DNA from: Serratia sp. FDAARGOS_506
Lineage (GTDB): Bacteria > Pseudomonadota > Gammaproteobacteria > Enterobacterales > Enterobacteriaceae
Direction of reading: 5' to 3'
DNA length: 64,000 bases
Assembly: GCF_003812745.1 (NCBI RefSeq)
Contig: NZ_CP033831.1
Span: 682,001-746,000, forward strand
The translations under genes were made by a program, and so were the position numbers. Positions 45,846 to 56,555 of this stretch are shown piece by piece. Position 1 is the stretch's first letter. Each line of letters starts with the position of its first letter. The notes beneath the pieces are model-generated. The model had not been told where the DNA came from. It worked only from the letters and a program-made list of their open reading frames with translations, and searched no databases.

Positions 45846-46640
45846 ATGAAACCCACCACCGTGACCCACTTGCGCCAGTGGAAACAGGAGCAACGCAAGT
45901 TTGCTACCCTTACCGCCTACGATGCCAGCTTTGCCAAACTGTTTGAAGAGCAAGGCATCAAAGTCCTGTTGGTGGGCGATTCGCTGGGCATGACGCTGCA
46001 GGGCCACGACTCCACGCTGCCAGTCACCGTCGCCGACGTGGCCTACCACACTCGCGCCGTGCGCCGCGGCGCGCCGGCCTGCCTGCTGTTGGCCGATCTG
46101 CCGTTCATGAGTTACGCCACCCCGGAACAGACCTTCGCCAACGCCGCCGAGCTGATGCGCGCCGGCGCCAACATGGTGAAACTGGAAGGCGGCAGCTGGC
46201 TGTGCGACACGGTGAAAATGCTCGCCGAGCGCGCGGTGCCGGTGTGCGGCCACCTGGGCCTGACCCCGCAGTCGGTCAACGTGTTCGGCGGCTATAAGGT
46301 ACAAGGACGCGACGAACTGGCCGCCAAACAGCTGTTGCAGGACGCGCAGAATCTGGAACTGGCCGGCATTCAGCTGCTGGTGCTGGAATGCGTGCCGACC
46401 GAGCTGGCGCGCCAGATCACCGAAGCGTTGTCCATTCCGGTCATCGGCATCGGCGCCGGCAACGGCACCGACGGCCAGATCCTGGTGATGCATGACGCCT
46501 TCGGCATCACCGGCGGCCATACGCCGAAGTTCGCCAAGAACTTCCTGGCGCAGAGCGGCGATATCCGCACGGCGGTGCAGCACTATATTCAGGAAGTGGA
46601 GCAAGGCCTCTACCCGGCGGCTGAACACTCTTTTAACTAA
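45846..46640 (+). CDS. panB: 3-methyl-2-oxobutanoate hydroxymethyltransferase
   Basis: This 264-residue enzyme makes ketopantoate from 2-oxoisovalerate and methylenetetrahydrofolate, the first step of pantothenate synthesis. Substrate and metal motifs are seen in [13 protein letters not shown] near residues 42-54 and in VKLEGG. The ATG at 45846 ([12 protein letters not shown]) has an AGGAGA site and gives the E. coli length. panC follows by 23 bases. Confidence 0.96.
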   Translation: MKPTTVTHLRQWKQEQRKFATLTAYDASFAKLFEEQGIKVLLVGDSLGMTLQGHDSTLPVTVADVAYHTRAVRRGAPACLLLADLPFMSYATPEQTFANAAELMRAGANMVKLEGGSWLCDTVKMLAERAVPVCGHLGLTPQSVNVFGGYKVQGRDELAAKQLLQDAQNLELAGIQLLVLECVPTELARQITEALSIPVIGIGAGNGTDGQILVMHDAFGITGGHTPKFAKNFLAQSGDIRTAVQHYIQEVEQGLYPAAEHSFN

Positions 46641-46663
46641 GCGATGGTTCCAGGAGTCACCCA

Positions 46664-47518
46664 ATGATTATTATCGAAACCCTGCCGATGTTGCGTCAGC
46701 AGATCCGCCGCTGGCGCCAGGAAGGCAAACGCATCGCGCTGGTGCCGACCATGGGCAATCTGCACGACGGCCATATGACGCTGGTCGATGAAGCGCGCGC
46801 CCGCGCCGACGTGGCGGTGGTGAGCATCTTCGTCAACCCGATGCAGTTCGATCGGCCGGACGATCTGGCGCGCTACCCGCGCACGCTGCAGGAAGACAGC
46901 GAAAAGCTGACCCGCCGCGGCGTCGATCTGGTGTTCGCACCGGCCCCGGCCGCGGTCTATCCGCAGGGGCTGGAGCAGCAGACCTACGTCGACGTGCCGG
47001 GCATCTCCAGCATCCTGGAAGGCGCAAGCCGGCCGGGCCACTTCCGCGGCGTTTCCACCATCGTCAGCAAGCTGTTCAACCTGGTACAGCCTGATTTGGC
47101 CTGTTTCGGTGAGAAGGATTACCAACAGCTGGCGCTGATCCGCAAAATGGTGGCGGACATGGGCTACGACATCGACATCGTCGGCGTGCCGACCGTGCGC
47201 GCCAAAGACGGCCTGGCCCTCAGTTCACGCAACGGCTACCTGACTGCCGAAGAGCGCAAGATCGCTCCGCAGCTGAGCAAGATCATGAACGCGCTGGCGC
47301 AACAGTTGGCCAATGGCGAACGCCATGTCGAAGAGCTGCTGGAGCAGACCGCCGAGCAGCTGCGCGCCGCTGGCTTTACGCCGGATGAGCTGTTTATTCG
47401 CGACGCCGACAGCCTGCAGCCGCTGACGGTAGACAGCCAGCGGGCGGTGGTGCTGATGGCCGCCTGGCTGGGAAAGGCGCGTCTTATCGACAATCAGCAG
47501 GTCGATCTGACGCTGTAA
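46664..47518 (+). CDS. panC: Pantothenate synthetase
   Basis: This 284-residue ATP-dependent ligase joins pantoate and beta-alanine. HxGH-like and ATP motifs are seen in [11 protein letters not shown] near residues 28-38 and in [13 protein letters not shown] near 180. It lies in an operon with panB; panD, which makes beta-alanine, follows after a 144-base gap. Confidence 0.96.
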   Translation: MIIIETLPMLRQQIRRWRQEGKRIALVPTMGNLHDGHMTLVDEARARADVAVVSIFVNPMQFDRPDDLARYPRTLQEDSEKLTRRGVDLVFAPAPAAVYPQGLEQQTYVDVPGISSILEGASRPGHFRGVSTIVSKLFNLVQPDLACFGEKDYQQLALIRKMVADMGYDIDIVGVPTVRAKDGLALSSRNGYLTAEERKIAPQLSKIMNALAQQLANGERHVEELLEQTAEQLRAAGFTPDELFIRDADSLQPLTVDSQRAVVLMAAWLGKARLIDNQQVDLTL

Positions 47519-47662
47519 GCCATTATTTATACTGTCGTCACCCTGAAGCCTTGACCATAGGTAGACAATGGCAAAGCAATCGGTGACGATAGCATTGCAG
47601 GGATGCAGGAGAGATGTTCAACCCCAGCGCCTGTGAAGGCCGATATTCAGTTAGGTAAAGCT

Positions 47663-48043
47663 ATGATACGTACTATGCTGCAAGGCAAGCTGCATCGCGT
47701 CAAAGTCACTCAGGCTGACTTGCACTATGAAGGGTCCTGCGCCATCGACCAGGATTTCCTGGAGGCCGCCGGCATTCTGGAATATGAAGCGATCGATATT
47801 TACAACGTGGATAACGGCCAGCGCTTCTCCACCTACGCCATCGCCGCCGAGCGCGGTTCGCGCATCATTTCGGTCAACGGCGCCGCCGCGCGCTGCGCCT
47901 GCGTGGGCGACAAGCTGATCATCTGCTCCTATGTGCAAATGACCGACGCCGACGCCCGCCAACACCACCCGAAAGTCGCCTATTTCGAAGGTGACAACAA
48001 CCTGCAGCGCAAGGCGAAAGCCGTGCCGGTTCAGGTCGCCTGA
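47663..48043 (+). CDS. panD: Aspartate 1-decarboxylase proenzyme
   Basis: This 126-residue pyruvoyl enzyme converts aspartate to beta-alanine for PanC. The self-cleavage site Gly24-Ser25 is seen in HYEGSCAID, and Tyr58-type residues are kept. I chose the ATG at 47663 ([10 protein letters not shown]). E. coli has another gene between panC and panD; here there is only a 144-base gap with no convincing ORF. Confidence 0.96.
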   Translation: MIRTMLQGKLHRVKVTQADLHYEGSCAIDQDFLEAAGILEYEAIDIYNVDNGQRFSTYAIAAERGSRIISVNGAAARCACVGDKLIICSYVQMTDADARQHHPKVAYFEGDNNLQRKAKAVPVQVA

Positions 48044-48046
48044 CAA

Positions 48047-48071
48047 TAAAACGGGCGCCTTGCGCGCCCGT
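48047..48071. terminator. Terminator between panD and yadE
   Basis: An ACGGGCG-CCTTGCG-CGCCCGT stem has TTTTATTG following on the minus strand. It serves convergent panD and yadE, and is stronger for yadE. Confidence 0.75.
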
Positions 48072-48077
48072 TCTCCC

Positions 48078-49358
48078 TTACTGCACCACCACCGTGCCCG
48101 GCTTGTTGGCTATCCGATCCGCCATGGTCTGGATCGAGTCGGTCCGCAGAATATACAGCCGCTTCAGCGTATAGGGGTTATCCCCCGGTTTCACCTTGCC
48201 CTGCACCGTGGTCACCGCCAGATGGAAACCGGCATCCTGCGCCGCCTGGATTGCCCGCTGGTTATAGCCGCCGAACGGGTAGGACAGATACAGCACGTGC
48301 GGGTTGAACTGCGACAGTGCGCGGCGCGAACGTTCAAAATCGAACTCGATATTGTGCAGCGAGCGGCTCAGTAAAATCGGTTGGCGATTGCCGTCGGTGC
48401 GATGCAGGAAGTGGGTGTGCGACTGTACGTCAAACACGTCCTGAATCTGCTTCAGCTCCGAGACACTCATAAACTGCAGCGAGTCCGGGTTCCATTTCTG
48501 CGGGTGGCGCTTGATGCGCGAAGAGATGATGAACGCCGTCGCGCGGAAACCGTAATCCTTCAGCACCGGATAAGCGTAGCGATAAACCGACTTCAGCCCG
48601 TCGTCGAAAGTCAGCACGATCGCCTTGCCCGGCAGATTGATCTGATTCTTCAGGTAGGCTTCCAGCTGGTACAAAGAAATGGTGTCGTAGCCCGCCTGCT
48701 TCAGGTAGGTCATCTGGTTGCTGAACGCTACGTCTGAGGTAGTGGTCGAGGTGTGACGGAAGCGCTTGTTCTCTTCGTTTTTCAGCAGGTGGTGGTAAGT
48801 CAGCACCGGGATGCCGTTATCGATCTCGCAGTCCAACTCATTGACGAATCCCAGCCGATCGCCGATGTTGACCTCGTACCAGGTGTTGTTCAGCCGGTCC
48901 TTCAGCTTGCCGATGATCGGATAGCGCAGGTTGCCTTCCAGCGTGCCGAAAACCTCGCTGTCCTTGTCCGCCGCGGTGTAAACGTCGATCGTTTTTTGGG
49001 TGATCAGATTCTGGTTGGTCAGCGGTTTGTTCAGCTCGCCCAGATCGTCTTGCACTTTGCGCGACTTCTTCAGCTCACGCACATCGTCTTTATCGATAAA
49101 GCCGGTGCCGTGTCCGAATTTGAATTCGTAGTATTCCGCATCCGCCGGGAACACCTGGATCAGTTGCCCGCGTTTCACTTCCCCGACCGGGATCACATGC
49201 TCGCCTACCAACGCATAGACTTCGCTATCGCGCTGCGCTTCCATGTATTCAGATTTAACCGCGCTGTCTTCCGACAGCAGATTCGCCAGGCTCACAGGGG
49301 AAACCAACGACATCAGAATGCCGAGTAACCCAGCCGCTAACTTGTATTGAGGCCGCAT
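48078..49358 (-). CDS. yadE: Polysaccharide deacetylase family protein YadE
   Basis: This 426-residue exported protein has a signal peptide (about residues 1-25), a long N-terminal region with SH3-like repeats (about 35-190) and a NodB-type deacetylase domain. In that domain [10 protein letters not shown] near 255 carries the catalytic Asp pair, and SHTHFLH near 328 the metal His residues. It may remove acetyl groups from a cell-envelope polysaccharide. I chose the ATG at 49358 because it begins the signal peptide. E. coli YadE is uncharacterised. Confidence 0.88.
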   Translation of the reverse strand: MRPQYKLAAGLLGILMSLVSPVSLANLLSEDSAVKSEYMEAQRDSEVYALVGEHVIPVGEVKRGQLIQVFPADAEYYEFKFGHGTGFIDKDDVRELKKSRKVQDDLGELNKPLTNQNLITQKTIDVYTAADKDSEVFGTLEGNLRYPIIGKLKDRLNNTWYEVNIGDRLGFVNELDCEIDNGIPVLTYHHLLKNEENKRFRHTSTTTSDVAFSNQMTYLKQAGYDTISLYQLEAYLKNQINLPGKAIVLTFDDGLKSVYRYAYPVLKDYGFRATAFIISSRIKRHPQKWNPDSLQFMSVSELKQIQDVFDVQSHTHFLHRTDGNRQPILLSRSLHNIEFDFERSRRALSQFNPHVLYLSYPFGGYNQRAIQAAQDAGFHLAVTTVQGKVKPGDNPYTLKRLYILRTDSIQTMADRIANKPGTVVVQ

Positions 49359-49495
49359 GATGATGTTCTGCTTACGAGTACGTAATGACAAAAGTGAAGG
49401 AAATGTGGAGCGCCAGCATAGCACGATTTGAACAACGGGGAACTAGCGGTTATTTGAGCAATTCTATTGATTTACGCGCCGCCTGCGCCAAATCA

Positions 49496-49527
49496 AGAAA
49501 GCGCCCCCGCCGGGAAAGCGAGGGCGC
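49496..49527 (-). terminator. Probable terminator of yadGH
   Basis: On the minus strand GCGCCCTCGC...GGGGGCGC is followed by TTTCTTGATT, just past the yadH stop. The T-run is interrupted. Confidence 0.6.
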
Positions 49528-49534
49528 GATATGA

Positions 49535-50305
49535 TCAGCTGCGCAGACCGCGGCCGCGCTCGATCAGATACCAGGACAGCAGATAGAACACCGCGATAAA
49601 CGCCACCAGCACCGCCATGGTAAACGCCAGCGGCACGTCGTTGATGCCAAGGAAACCGTAACGGAAACCGCTGATCATATAGACGATGGGGTTCAGCTTG
49701 GACACCGCCTGCCAGAATGGCGGCAGCAGCGACAGCGAATAGAACACCCCGCCCAGGTAGGTCAGCGGCGTCAGGACGAAGGTCGGGATCAGGCTGATGT
49801 CGTCGAAGGTGGTCGCGAACACCGCGTTGATCAGCCCCGCCAGCGAGAACAGGATCGCCGTCAGCAACAGCGTCAGCGCAATCACCCACCAGGCGTGTAC
49901 CTGCAGCGGCACGAAGAACAGCGAGATGATGGTCACCAGCACGCCGACGCAGATGCCGCGCGCCACGCCGCCGCCGACATAGCCGGCGATCACCACGTGG
50001 GTCGGCACCGGTGCCACCAGCAGTTCTTCAATGTTGCGCTGGAACTTGGCGCTAAAGAACGACGAGGCGACGTTGGCGTAGGAGTTGGTGATCACCGCCA
50101 TCATGATAAGGCCGGGCACGATGAACTGCATGTAGCTGAAGCCGTGCATATCGCCGATGCGCGAACCGATCAGATTGCCGAAGATGATGAAGTACAGCGT
50201 CATGGTGATCACCGGCGGCACCAGGGTCTGGATCCAGATGCGCGCGAAGCGGTTCACCTCTTTGGCCCAGATGCTCTGTAAGGCCACCCAATACAAACGC
50301 GTCAT
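49535..50305 (-). CDS. yadH: ABC-2 type transporter permease YadH
   Basis: This 256-residue inner-membrane permease has six predicted helices and the ABC-2 signature around PLTYLGGVFYSLSLLP near residue 180. It pairs with the ATPase YadG, whose stop overlaps its start (ATGA). The exported substrate is unknown. Confidence 0.92.
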   Translation of the reverse strand: MTRLYWVALQSIWAKEVNRFARIWIQTLVPPVITMTLYFIIFGNLIGSRIGDMHGFSYMQFIVPGLIMMAVITNSYANVASSFFSAKFQRNIEELLVAPVPTHVVIAGYVGGGVARGICVGVLVTIISLFFVPLQVHAWWVIALTLLLTAILFSLAGLINAVFATTFDDISLIPTFVLTPLTYLGGVFYSLSLLPPFWQAVSKLNPIVYMISGFRYGFLGINDVPLAFTMAVLVAFIAVFYLLSWYLIERGRGLRS

Positions 50306-51225
50306 GCTTTTTCTCCATTGCCGTTAACCAGGGTGACAAACAGTTCTTCCAGGCGGTTCGCCTTATTGCGCATGCTCAGCACCTGCACGCCCTGCGCGCT
50401 CAGCTGGGCGAACAGGCCGTTCAGCCCTTGCTCGCGCATCACCTCCACCTCCAGCGTAGAGGTATCCGTCAAGCGGCTGTGATAACCGTCCAACTTCGGC
50501 AGCGGACTCTTCGCCGCCAGATCGAGAATGAAGGTTTCCGACTTCAGCTTGGCCAGCAGCCCCTTCATCGAGGTGTTTTCCACCAGTTCCCCGTTCTGGA
50601 TGATGCCGATGTTGCGGCACAGCATCTCCGCCTCTTCCAGATAGTGGGTGGTGAGGATGATAGTGGTGCCTTGGGCATTCAGCTCTTTCAGGAAGCCCCA
50701 CATCGAACGGCGCAGCTCGATATCCACCCCGGCGGTCGGTTCATCGAGGATCAGCAGCTTCGGCTGATGCATCAACGCGCGGGCGATCATCAGGCGACGC
50801 TTCATGCCGCCGGACAACATGCGGGCGCGCTCGTTGCGCTTGCCCCACAGATCCAGCTGATTGAGGTATTTTTCGGCGCGCGCCATCGCTTCACGCCGCG
50901 TGACGCCGTAGTAACCCGCCTGGTTAACCACGATCTGCAACACGGTCTCGAACGGGTTGAAGTTGAACTCTTGCGGCACCAGGCCGAGCTGACGCTTGGC
51001 GTTGACGATGTCTTTATCGATGTCGTAACCGAACACCCGCACGCTGCCGGCGGTTTTGTTCACCAGCGAGCTGATGATGCCGATGGTGGTGGATTTTCCG
51101 GCGCCGTTAGGCCCCAAAAGGGCATAAAAGTCCCCCGCCTCGACGCTCAGGTCGATGCCGCGCAGCGCCTTGACGCCACCGGCGTAAGTCTTGGTCAGCT
51201 GCGCTAATTCCAGTGCATAATTCAT
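50302..51225 (-). CDS. yadG: ABC transporter ATPase YadG
   Basis: This 307-residue ABC ATPase has Walker A GPNGAGKST near residue 40, signature LSGGMKRRLMIA near 140 and Walker B LLILDEPTAGVD near 160. A C-terminal extension typical of ABC-2 drug-exporter-type ATPases follows. It is in an operon with yadH and divergent from can, as in E. coli. Confidence 0.93.
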   Translation of the reverse strand: MNYALELAQLTKTYAGGVKALRGIDLSVEAGDFYALLGPNGAGKSTTIGIISSLVNKTAGSVRVFGYDIDKDIVNAKRQLGLVPQEFNFNPFETVLQIVVNQAGYYGVTRREAMARAEKYLNQLDLWGKRNERARMLSGGMKRRLMIARALMHQPKLLILDEPTAGVDIELRRSMWGFLKELNAQGTTIILTTHYLEEAEMLCRNIGIIQNGELVENTSMKGLLAKLKSETFILDLAAKSPLPKLDGYHSRLTDTSTLEVEVMREQGLNGLFAQLSAQGVQVLSMRNKANRLEELFVTLVNGNGEKA

Positions 51226-51435
51226 ATATAAAATAGTACCTTATGACGATGAGTATGCCGCCGCGCCCCTGTCTGCGAGGCTTGAAACAATAACGATAAT
51301 CCTAGCATCGGCGACGTTTCCACTGAGTCGAATCCGTGCGGAAAATGAGGCTGCACCACTGTTCCGATTTCCAAATTGTGACGCTTACCCTATATTACCC
51401 CAACGCAATCTGTTCGTTACGAGTCAATAATCTCC

Positions 51436-52092
51436 ATGAAAGAAATCGAAGAGCTTATCGCCAACAACCAAGCCTGGTCGGCCAGCATCAGTCAGGAAGA
51501 CCCGGAATTTTTTGAACGTTTAGCCCAGGCGCAAAAGCCCCGTTTCTTATGGATTGGTTGCTCTGACAGCCGCGTTCCCGCAGAACGCCTGACCGGCCTG
51601 GAGCCGGGTGAACTGTTCGTCCACCGCAACGTGGCGAACCTCGTTATCCATACCGATCTTAACTGCCTGTCGGTGGTGCAGTATGCGGTAGATGTGCTGG
51701 AAGTCGAACACATCATCATCTGCGGCCACCTGGGCTGCGGCGGCGTGCAGGCGGCGGTGGAAAACCCGGAACTGGGTTTGATCGACAACTGGCTGCTGCA
51801 CATTCGCGATCTGTGGTACAAGCACAGCTCGCTGCTGGGCGAGCTGCCGCCGGAGCAGCGTTTCGACATGCTGTGCAAGATCAACGTCATTGAGCAGGTG
51901 TACAACCTGGGTCACTCTACCATCATGCAGTCCGCCTGGAAGCGCGGCCAGAAGGTGATGATCCACGGTTGGGTGTACGGCATTCAGGACGGCCGTCTGC
52001 GCGATATGGAAGTGCTGGCGACCAGCCGCGAGAGCCTGGAGATGGGCTACCGCAAAGCGATAGCCAAGCTGAAGCAGGATAAGGGCGTATAA
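51436..52092 (+). CDS. can: Beta-class carbonic anhydrase
   Basis: This 218-residue zinc enzyme interconverts CO2 and bicarbonate. Zinc ligands are seen in GCSDSRVP (Cys42, Asp44) and HLGCGG (His98, Cys101). Length matches E. coli Can (220 aa), which is essential in air. It is convergent with hpt and divergent from yadG. Confidence 0.96.
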   Translation: MKEIEELIANNQAWSASISQEDPEFFERLAQAQKPRFLWIGCSDSRVPAERLTGLEPGELFVHRNVANLVIHTDLNCLSVVQYAVDVLEVEHIIICGHLGCGGVQAAVENPELGLIDNWLLHIRDLWYKHSSLLGELPPEQRFDMLCKINVIEQVYNLGHSTIMQSAWKRGQKVMIHGWVYGIQDGRLRDMEVLATSRESLEMGYRKAIAKLKQDKGV

Positions 52093-52129
52093 TCCCGCCG
52101 CGGGCGCGGCCGGCTGCGCCCCACATCCA

Positions 52130-52666
52130 TTACTCGTCCAGCAGCACCACTTTGCCGACGTACGGCAGGTGACGGTAGCGCTGAGCGTAGTCGATGCCAT
52201 ACCCCACCACGAACTCATCCGGGATCGAGAAGCCGACATATTCGACCGGCACCTGCACTTCACGGCGCTCAGGCTTGTCCAGCAAGGTGCAAATCGCCAG
52301 CGATTTCGGCCCGCGCAGCGCCAAAATCTCGCGCACTTTGTTCAGCGTGTTGCCGGAATCGATGATGTCTTCCACGATCAGCACGTCTTTGCCGCGAATG
52401 TCTTCGTCCAGATCCTTGAGGATCTTCACGTCGCGGGTGGTGGACATGCCGCTGCCGTAGCTGGAGGCCGTCATAAAATCGACTTCGTGCGGCACGTCGA
52501 TCGCGCGGCACAGATCGGCCATGAACATGAAGGAGCCGCGCAGCAGCCCGACCAGCACCATGTCACTGCCGCTGTCGCGGTAATGTTCGGTGATCTGGCG
52601 GCCAAGTTCGGCGATACGGGTCTTAACTTCCTGCTCGGAAATCATTACGTCTACAGTGTGTTTCAT
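52130..52666 (-). CDS. hpt: Hypoxanthine phosphoribosyltransferase
   Basis: This 178-residue purine salvage enzyme has the PRPP-binding loop [14 protein letters not shown] near residues 98-111, the LLRGSFMF loop near 45 and the C-terminal [15 protein letters not shown]. It makes IMP (and GMP weakly) from free bases. In E. coli gcd lies between it and cueO; here a toxin-antitoxin pair does. Confidence 0.96.
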   Translation of the reverse strand: MKHTVDVMISEQEVKTRIAELGRQITEHYRDSGSDMVLVGLLRGSFMFMADLCRAIDVPHEVDFMTASSYGSGMSTTRDVKILKDLDEDIRGKDVLIVEDIIDSGNTLNKVREILALRGPKSLAICTLLDKPERREVQVPVEYVGFSIPDEFVVGYGIDYAQRYRHLPYVGKVVLLDE

Positions 52667-52756
52667 AGTATTCAGGTCAGTTGCCGGAAGAAAGGCGCAG
52701 AGTTTAGCATAGGCCGTTACGACTTGCCTCTCTCCCGGACAGGGGAGTTTTCTTTA

Positions 52757-53032
52757 TTAAGGGTATTCCTGACGAGCGTGCAAGACACTCACTATTTCAA
52801 TATGTGCAGCCAGCACGCGGTAAACCACAATGTAATTAGGATGAACAACCATTTCACGAGTCCCGTTCACCCTGCCTGGCCTGAATAGATAAGGATGTTC
52901 CGCTAACGGGATAACCGACTCTTCAATGCGTTGCAACAAAGCCTCAGCGGCAAGTGGATTCCGCTCAGCGATAAAAGCCAACAGCGTATATAAACCCGTT
53001 TTTGCTTCGTCAGTCCATTTGACGGTTAACAT
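52757..53032 (-). CDS. RelE/ParE family toxin
   Basis: This 91-residue protein has the RelE/ParE fold pattern. An N-terminal strand (VKWTDEAKTGLYTLLAFIAE) and helices with AAEALLQRIEESV are followed by LAEHPYLFRPGRVNGTREMVV. The strand ending NYIVVYRV...IEIVSVLHARQEYP is typical of the family. It starts five bases after the antitoxin gene. Members either cut mRNA on the ribosome (RelE) or poison gyrase (ParE). The GTREMVV...YIVVYRV form is common in ParE-like toxins, but I cannot decide. Confidence 0.85.
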   Translation of the reverse strand: MLTVKWTDEAKTGLYTLLAFIAERNPLAAEALLQRIEESVIPLAEHPYLFRPGRVNGTREMVVHPNYIVVYRVLAAHIEIVSVLHARQEYP

Positions 53033-53037
53033 AAGGG

Positions 53038-53229
53038 TCAGGCCGATTTTCTTTTGGCTTTCGCCTGCTCGATAATGTGACGAGCGCCGGCCATGACTTC
53101 GTCATGGGGAATACGGGGGGAGTCGCTATTGATGGAAGATTCCACGGTGCTTTTGAACCAACGATCGTAACTATCAGCCTGCTCTTGAGTCTCAAACTCA
53201 GAAACGATGGGATCCAATTTTGTCGGCAT
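53038..53229 (-). CDS. Antitoxin (RelB/stability-determinant-like)
   Basis: This 63-residue acidic-to-basic protein has the pattern ETQEQADSYDRWFKSTVESS, seen in RelB/StbD-like antitoxins, and a Lys/Arg tail. It precedes the toxin gene, the usual order in which the antitoxin is made first. A GAGGAG-like site lies before the start, and an inverted repeat over the promoter fits autorepression by the antitoxin complex. Confidence 0.82.
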   Translation of the reverse strand: MPTKLDPIVSEFETQEQADSYDRWFKSTVESSINSDSPRIPHDEVMAGARHIIEQAKAKRKSA

Positions 53230-53246
53230 GATGCACTCCTCAACAG

Positions 53247-53266
53247 CTGATATTTTAATCAGTATA
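53247..53266 (-). promoter_or_regulatory. Toxin-antitoxin promoter and operator
   Basis: On the minus strand TTGGTT and TATACT (53266-53261) are spaced by 17 bases. CTGAT-N6-ATCAG (53247-53262) overlaps the end of the -10 box and the likely start point, as expected for autorepression. Confidence 0.6.
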
Positions 53267-53334
53267 ACGGCTTCCTTTCATTGAACCAAGCGGTGGCGAC
53301 GCGAGCGCGCCACCACCGGAGCGCCGGGCCGCCA

Positions 53335-54987
53335 TCAATCGGCGACGGTGAAGCCCATCATCATGCCGGTATCTTCATGCTCCAACAGGTGGCAGTGGGC
53401 CATGTACGCATGTTCGCTGTTGGCCGGATGGTCGAATCGCACCAGCACTTCACTGCGCCACCCTTCGACGCGCACCGTATCCTTCCAGCCGCTACGATGT
53501 GCCGCCGGCGGTTTGCCGTTTTCCGACAAGATGCGGAACTGAGTGCCGTGAATGTGGAACGGGTGCAACATCATGTCGCCCTCGCCGGAAATGGTCCATT
53601 TTTCATACTGGCCCCGCTTGGCGGCGAACATCGGCTTGGTCATATCGAAGGCCTTGCCGTTGATCATGTTGCCGTGGCTGAAATCGAACGGTTTGGCTTT
53701 GCCCTGCGCGCCGCCGTGATCCATTCCGGCCATATTGCCATGATCCATGCCCTTCATGGTGCCCATGTTACCGTGGTCCATGCCCTGCATGCCGCCCTTC
53801 TCCATGCCTTTCATGTCTGTGCCGCCCATCGCGCCATGATTCATGCTCATGCCGGCCATCGCCTGGTGACCATAGCGATCCATCAGCGCCTGCATACCGA
53901 GCATATCCAGTTGCGGATCCATCATCAGCTGCAGCCAACGCTCCTGGATGCCGGTGGTGGCAGGCAACGTCGGCAGCTTCACCAGGCTATCCGGCATGGT
54001 TTTGATGCCCTGCGCCAGCGACGGCTGAATGCGCAACACCGGCAGCGGTTGATCGAACGGCGCCAACGTCATGCCCATCTGCTTCACCGGCAGCGTCACG
54101 ATATCGAACGCTTTCCCATCCGAGGCATCGACCAGCACTTCAAAGCGTTCGCCCATCAGCATCGGCAGCTCGGTCAGTTTCACCGGCTCCGCCAGGAAAC
54201 CGCCGTCGCTGGCAATGACATACAGCGGGCGGTTGTCACTGGCCGCCAGATTCAGCGAGCGGGCGTTGCAGCCGTTGAGGAAACGCAGGCGCAGCCAACC
54301 GCGCGGCGCCAAATGTTGTGGATACTGCGCGCCGTTGGTAAACATGCGATCGCCAAACCAACCCACCGCCGCACTCATCACGTCCAGGCGGTATTCGATC
54401 TGCGCGTCTTTCCCCAGCCGTTTATCCTGCAGGATCACCGGAATATCATCCTGCCCCCAGGTTTTCGGCAGCGGCAGTTTGGCGCTCTCTTCATCTTCCA
54501 GCAGCACCAACCCCGCCAGCCCCATCATGACCTGGCTGCCGGTTTTACCGTGGGTATGCGGGTGGAACCAGCAGGTAGCCGCCGGTTGCTCGACGGTGAA
54601 ATTCACCGTGCGCGTCGCGCCGGGATGGATCAATGCCTGCGGGCCGCCATCGACGTCGCCGGGAATTTCCAGGCCGTGCCAGTGGACGGTGCTGGCCTCA
54701 GCCAGGCTGTTTTTGATGTCGACCGTCACCGGCTGACCACGCTGCAGCTTCACCGCCGGCCCGAGCAGCGCGCCATTGAATCCCCAGGTTTTGGTGGCGA
54801 CGCCTGGCAACCAGCGGGTTTCCCCCGCCTGCAGCGCCAGCGCAATCTTTCCCTGCGCGTCCGGCGTCAACAGCGGCGGTACCGGCAGGGCCGGCAGATC
54901 GGCCGCCCAGGCGGCCCGGCTCCATAACGGCAATGCGCTCGCGGCGCCCAGCGCGGCGGTTAATTTAATAAAATCACGGCGTAACAT
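53335..54987 (-). CDS. cueO: Multicopper oxidase CueO
   Basis: This 550-residue periplasmic oxidase converts Cu(I) to less toxic Cu(II). The Tat signal is [14 protein letters not shown]. Copper motifs are HWHG near 103, HPHTHG near 144, HPFHIHG near 465 and [13 protein letters not shown] near 525, covering the T1 and trinuclear sites. A Met/His-rich segment (about residues 357-430) has repeats of GMDHGNM and is longer than in E. coli CueO (516 aa total). I chose the ATG at 54987, which starts the Tat signal; the longer frame is not supported. A CueR-type promoter lies upstream. Confidence 0.95.
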   Translation of the reverse strand: MLRRDFIKLTAALGAASALPLWSRAAWAADLPALPVPPLLTPDAQGKIALALQAGETRWLPGVATKTWGFNGALLGPAVKLQRGQPVTVDIKNSLAEASTVHWHGLEIPGDVDGGPQALIHPGATRTVNFTVEQPAATCWFHPHTHGKTGSQVMMGLAGLVLLEDEESAKLPLPKTWGQDDIPVILQDKRLGKDAQIEYRLDVMSAAVGWFGDRMFTNGAQYPQHLAPRGWLRLRFLNGCNARSLNLAASDNRPLYVIASDGGFLAEPVKLTELPMLMGERFEVLVDASDGKAFDIVTLPVKQMGMTLAPFDQPLPVLRIQPSLAQGIKTMPDSLVKLPTLPATTGIQERWLQLMMDPQLDMLGMQALMDRYGHQAMAGMSMNHGAMGGTDMKGMEKGGMQGMDHGNMGTMKGMDHGNMAGMDHGGAQGKAKPFDFSHGNMINGKAFDMTKPMFAAKRGQYEKWTISGEGDMMLHPFHIHGTQFRILSENGKPPAAHRSGWKDTVRVEGWRSEVLVRFDHPANSEHAYMAHCHLLEHEDTGMMMGFTVAD

Positions 54988-55027
54988 CGCTGACTCCCTT
55001 TTCTCAGTGACATAACTCAATGCCGCC

Positions 55028-55058
55028 AGCCTAAACCTTCCCCCTGGCGGAAGGTCAA
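55028..55058 (-). promoter_or_regulatory. CueR-type promoter of cueO
   Basis: On the minus strand TTGACC (55058-55053) and TAGGCT (55033-55028) are 19 bases apart. That long spacer is typical of MerR-family promoters and contains the inverted repeat CCTTCC-GCCAGGG-GGAAGG. It closely follows the E. coli copA/cueO design, so copper-bound CueR should activate it. Confidence 0.85.
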
Positions 55059-55189
55059 GCCTTTCCTGGCGGTATTTTAAGCTATACCTCACAATCAAAA
55101 GAGCGCGATGCCAGGCCCAGCGGCAATAAAATTTGGTGCCTTTACAGGCAAGTGTGGTAACGTCTGCAAACGACAAACAGGCCTATTTC

Positions 55190-55540
55190 ATGATGAAAAA
55201 AACAACGTTATCGATGCTGTTGCTGGCGATGCTGGGCTTCTCCAACGCCAGTCTGGCGCTGAATGAATCCGAGGCGGAAGATCTGGCCGATCTGACGGCG
55301 GTATTTATTTATTTGAAAAATGATTGCGGCTACAACGATTTGCCAAATGCGCAAATCAAACGCGCCATCGTCTATTTCGCACAACAAAACCGCTGGGATT
55401 TGAGCAACTACAACAGCTTCAATATGAAGGCGCTGGGTGAAGACAGCTATCGCGATCTCAGCGGCATCGCCATTCCAACGCCTAAAAAATGCAAATCGCT
55501 GGCGCGCGACTCTTTGAGCCTGTTGGCCTACGCCAATTAA
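55190..55540 (+). CDS. yacC: YacC family periplasmic protein
   Basis: This 116-residue protein has a signal peptide (MMKKTTLSMLLLAMLGFSNA) and a helical mature part containing ESEAEDLADLTAVFIYLKND and WDLSNYNSFNMKALGEDSYR. It matches E. coli YacC, which resembles type II secretion pilotins (PulS/OutS type). Two conserved Cys residues could form a disulfide. It is divergent from cueO and precedes speE. The role is unknown here; no type II secretion genes are nearby. Confidence 0.88.
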   Translation: MMKKTTLSMLLLAMLGFSNASLALNESEAEDLADLTAVFIYLKNDCGYNDLPNAQIKRAIVYFAQQNRWDLSNYNSFNMKALGEDSYRDLSGIAIPTPKKCKSLARDSLSLLAYAN

Positions 55541-55664
55541 TTTTTCCCCTTCTATTGCCCGCCTAACGCTCTCTCTGTCTGAAATTCAACCGTGCATCGC
55601 CAGGCAGAGTTAGCTATGATGTTGCGCCGATTTTTCATGGCTGTTATTACGGAGTTTCCCGCAC

Positions 55665-56528
<864 letters not shown>

Positions 56529-56555
56529 GCGAGAAGATAAAGGAGGTGGCCCAAA

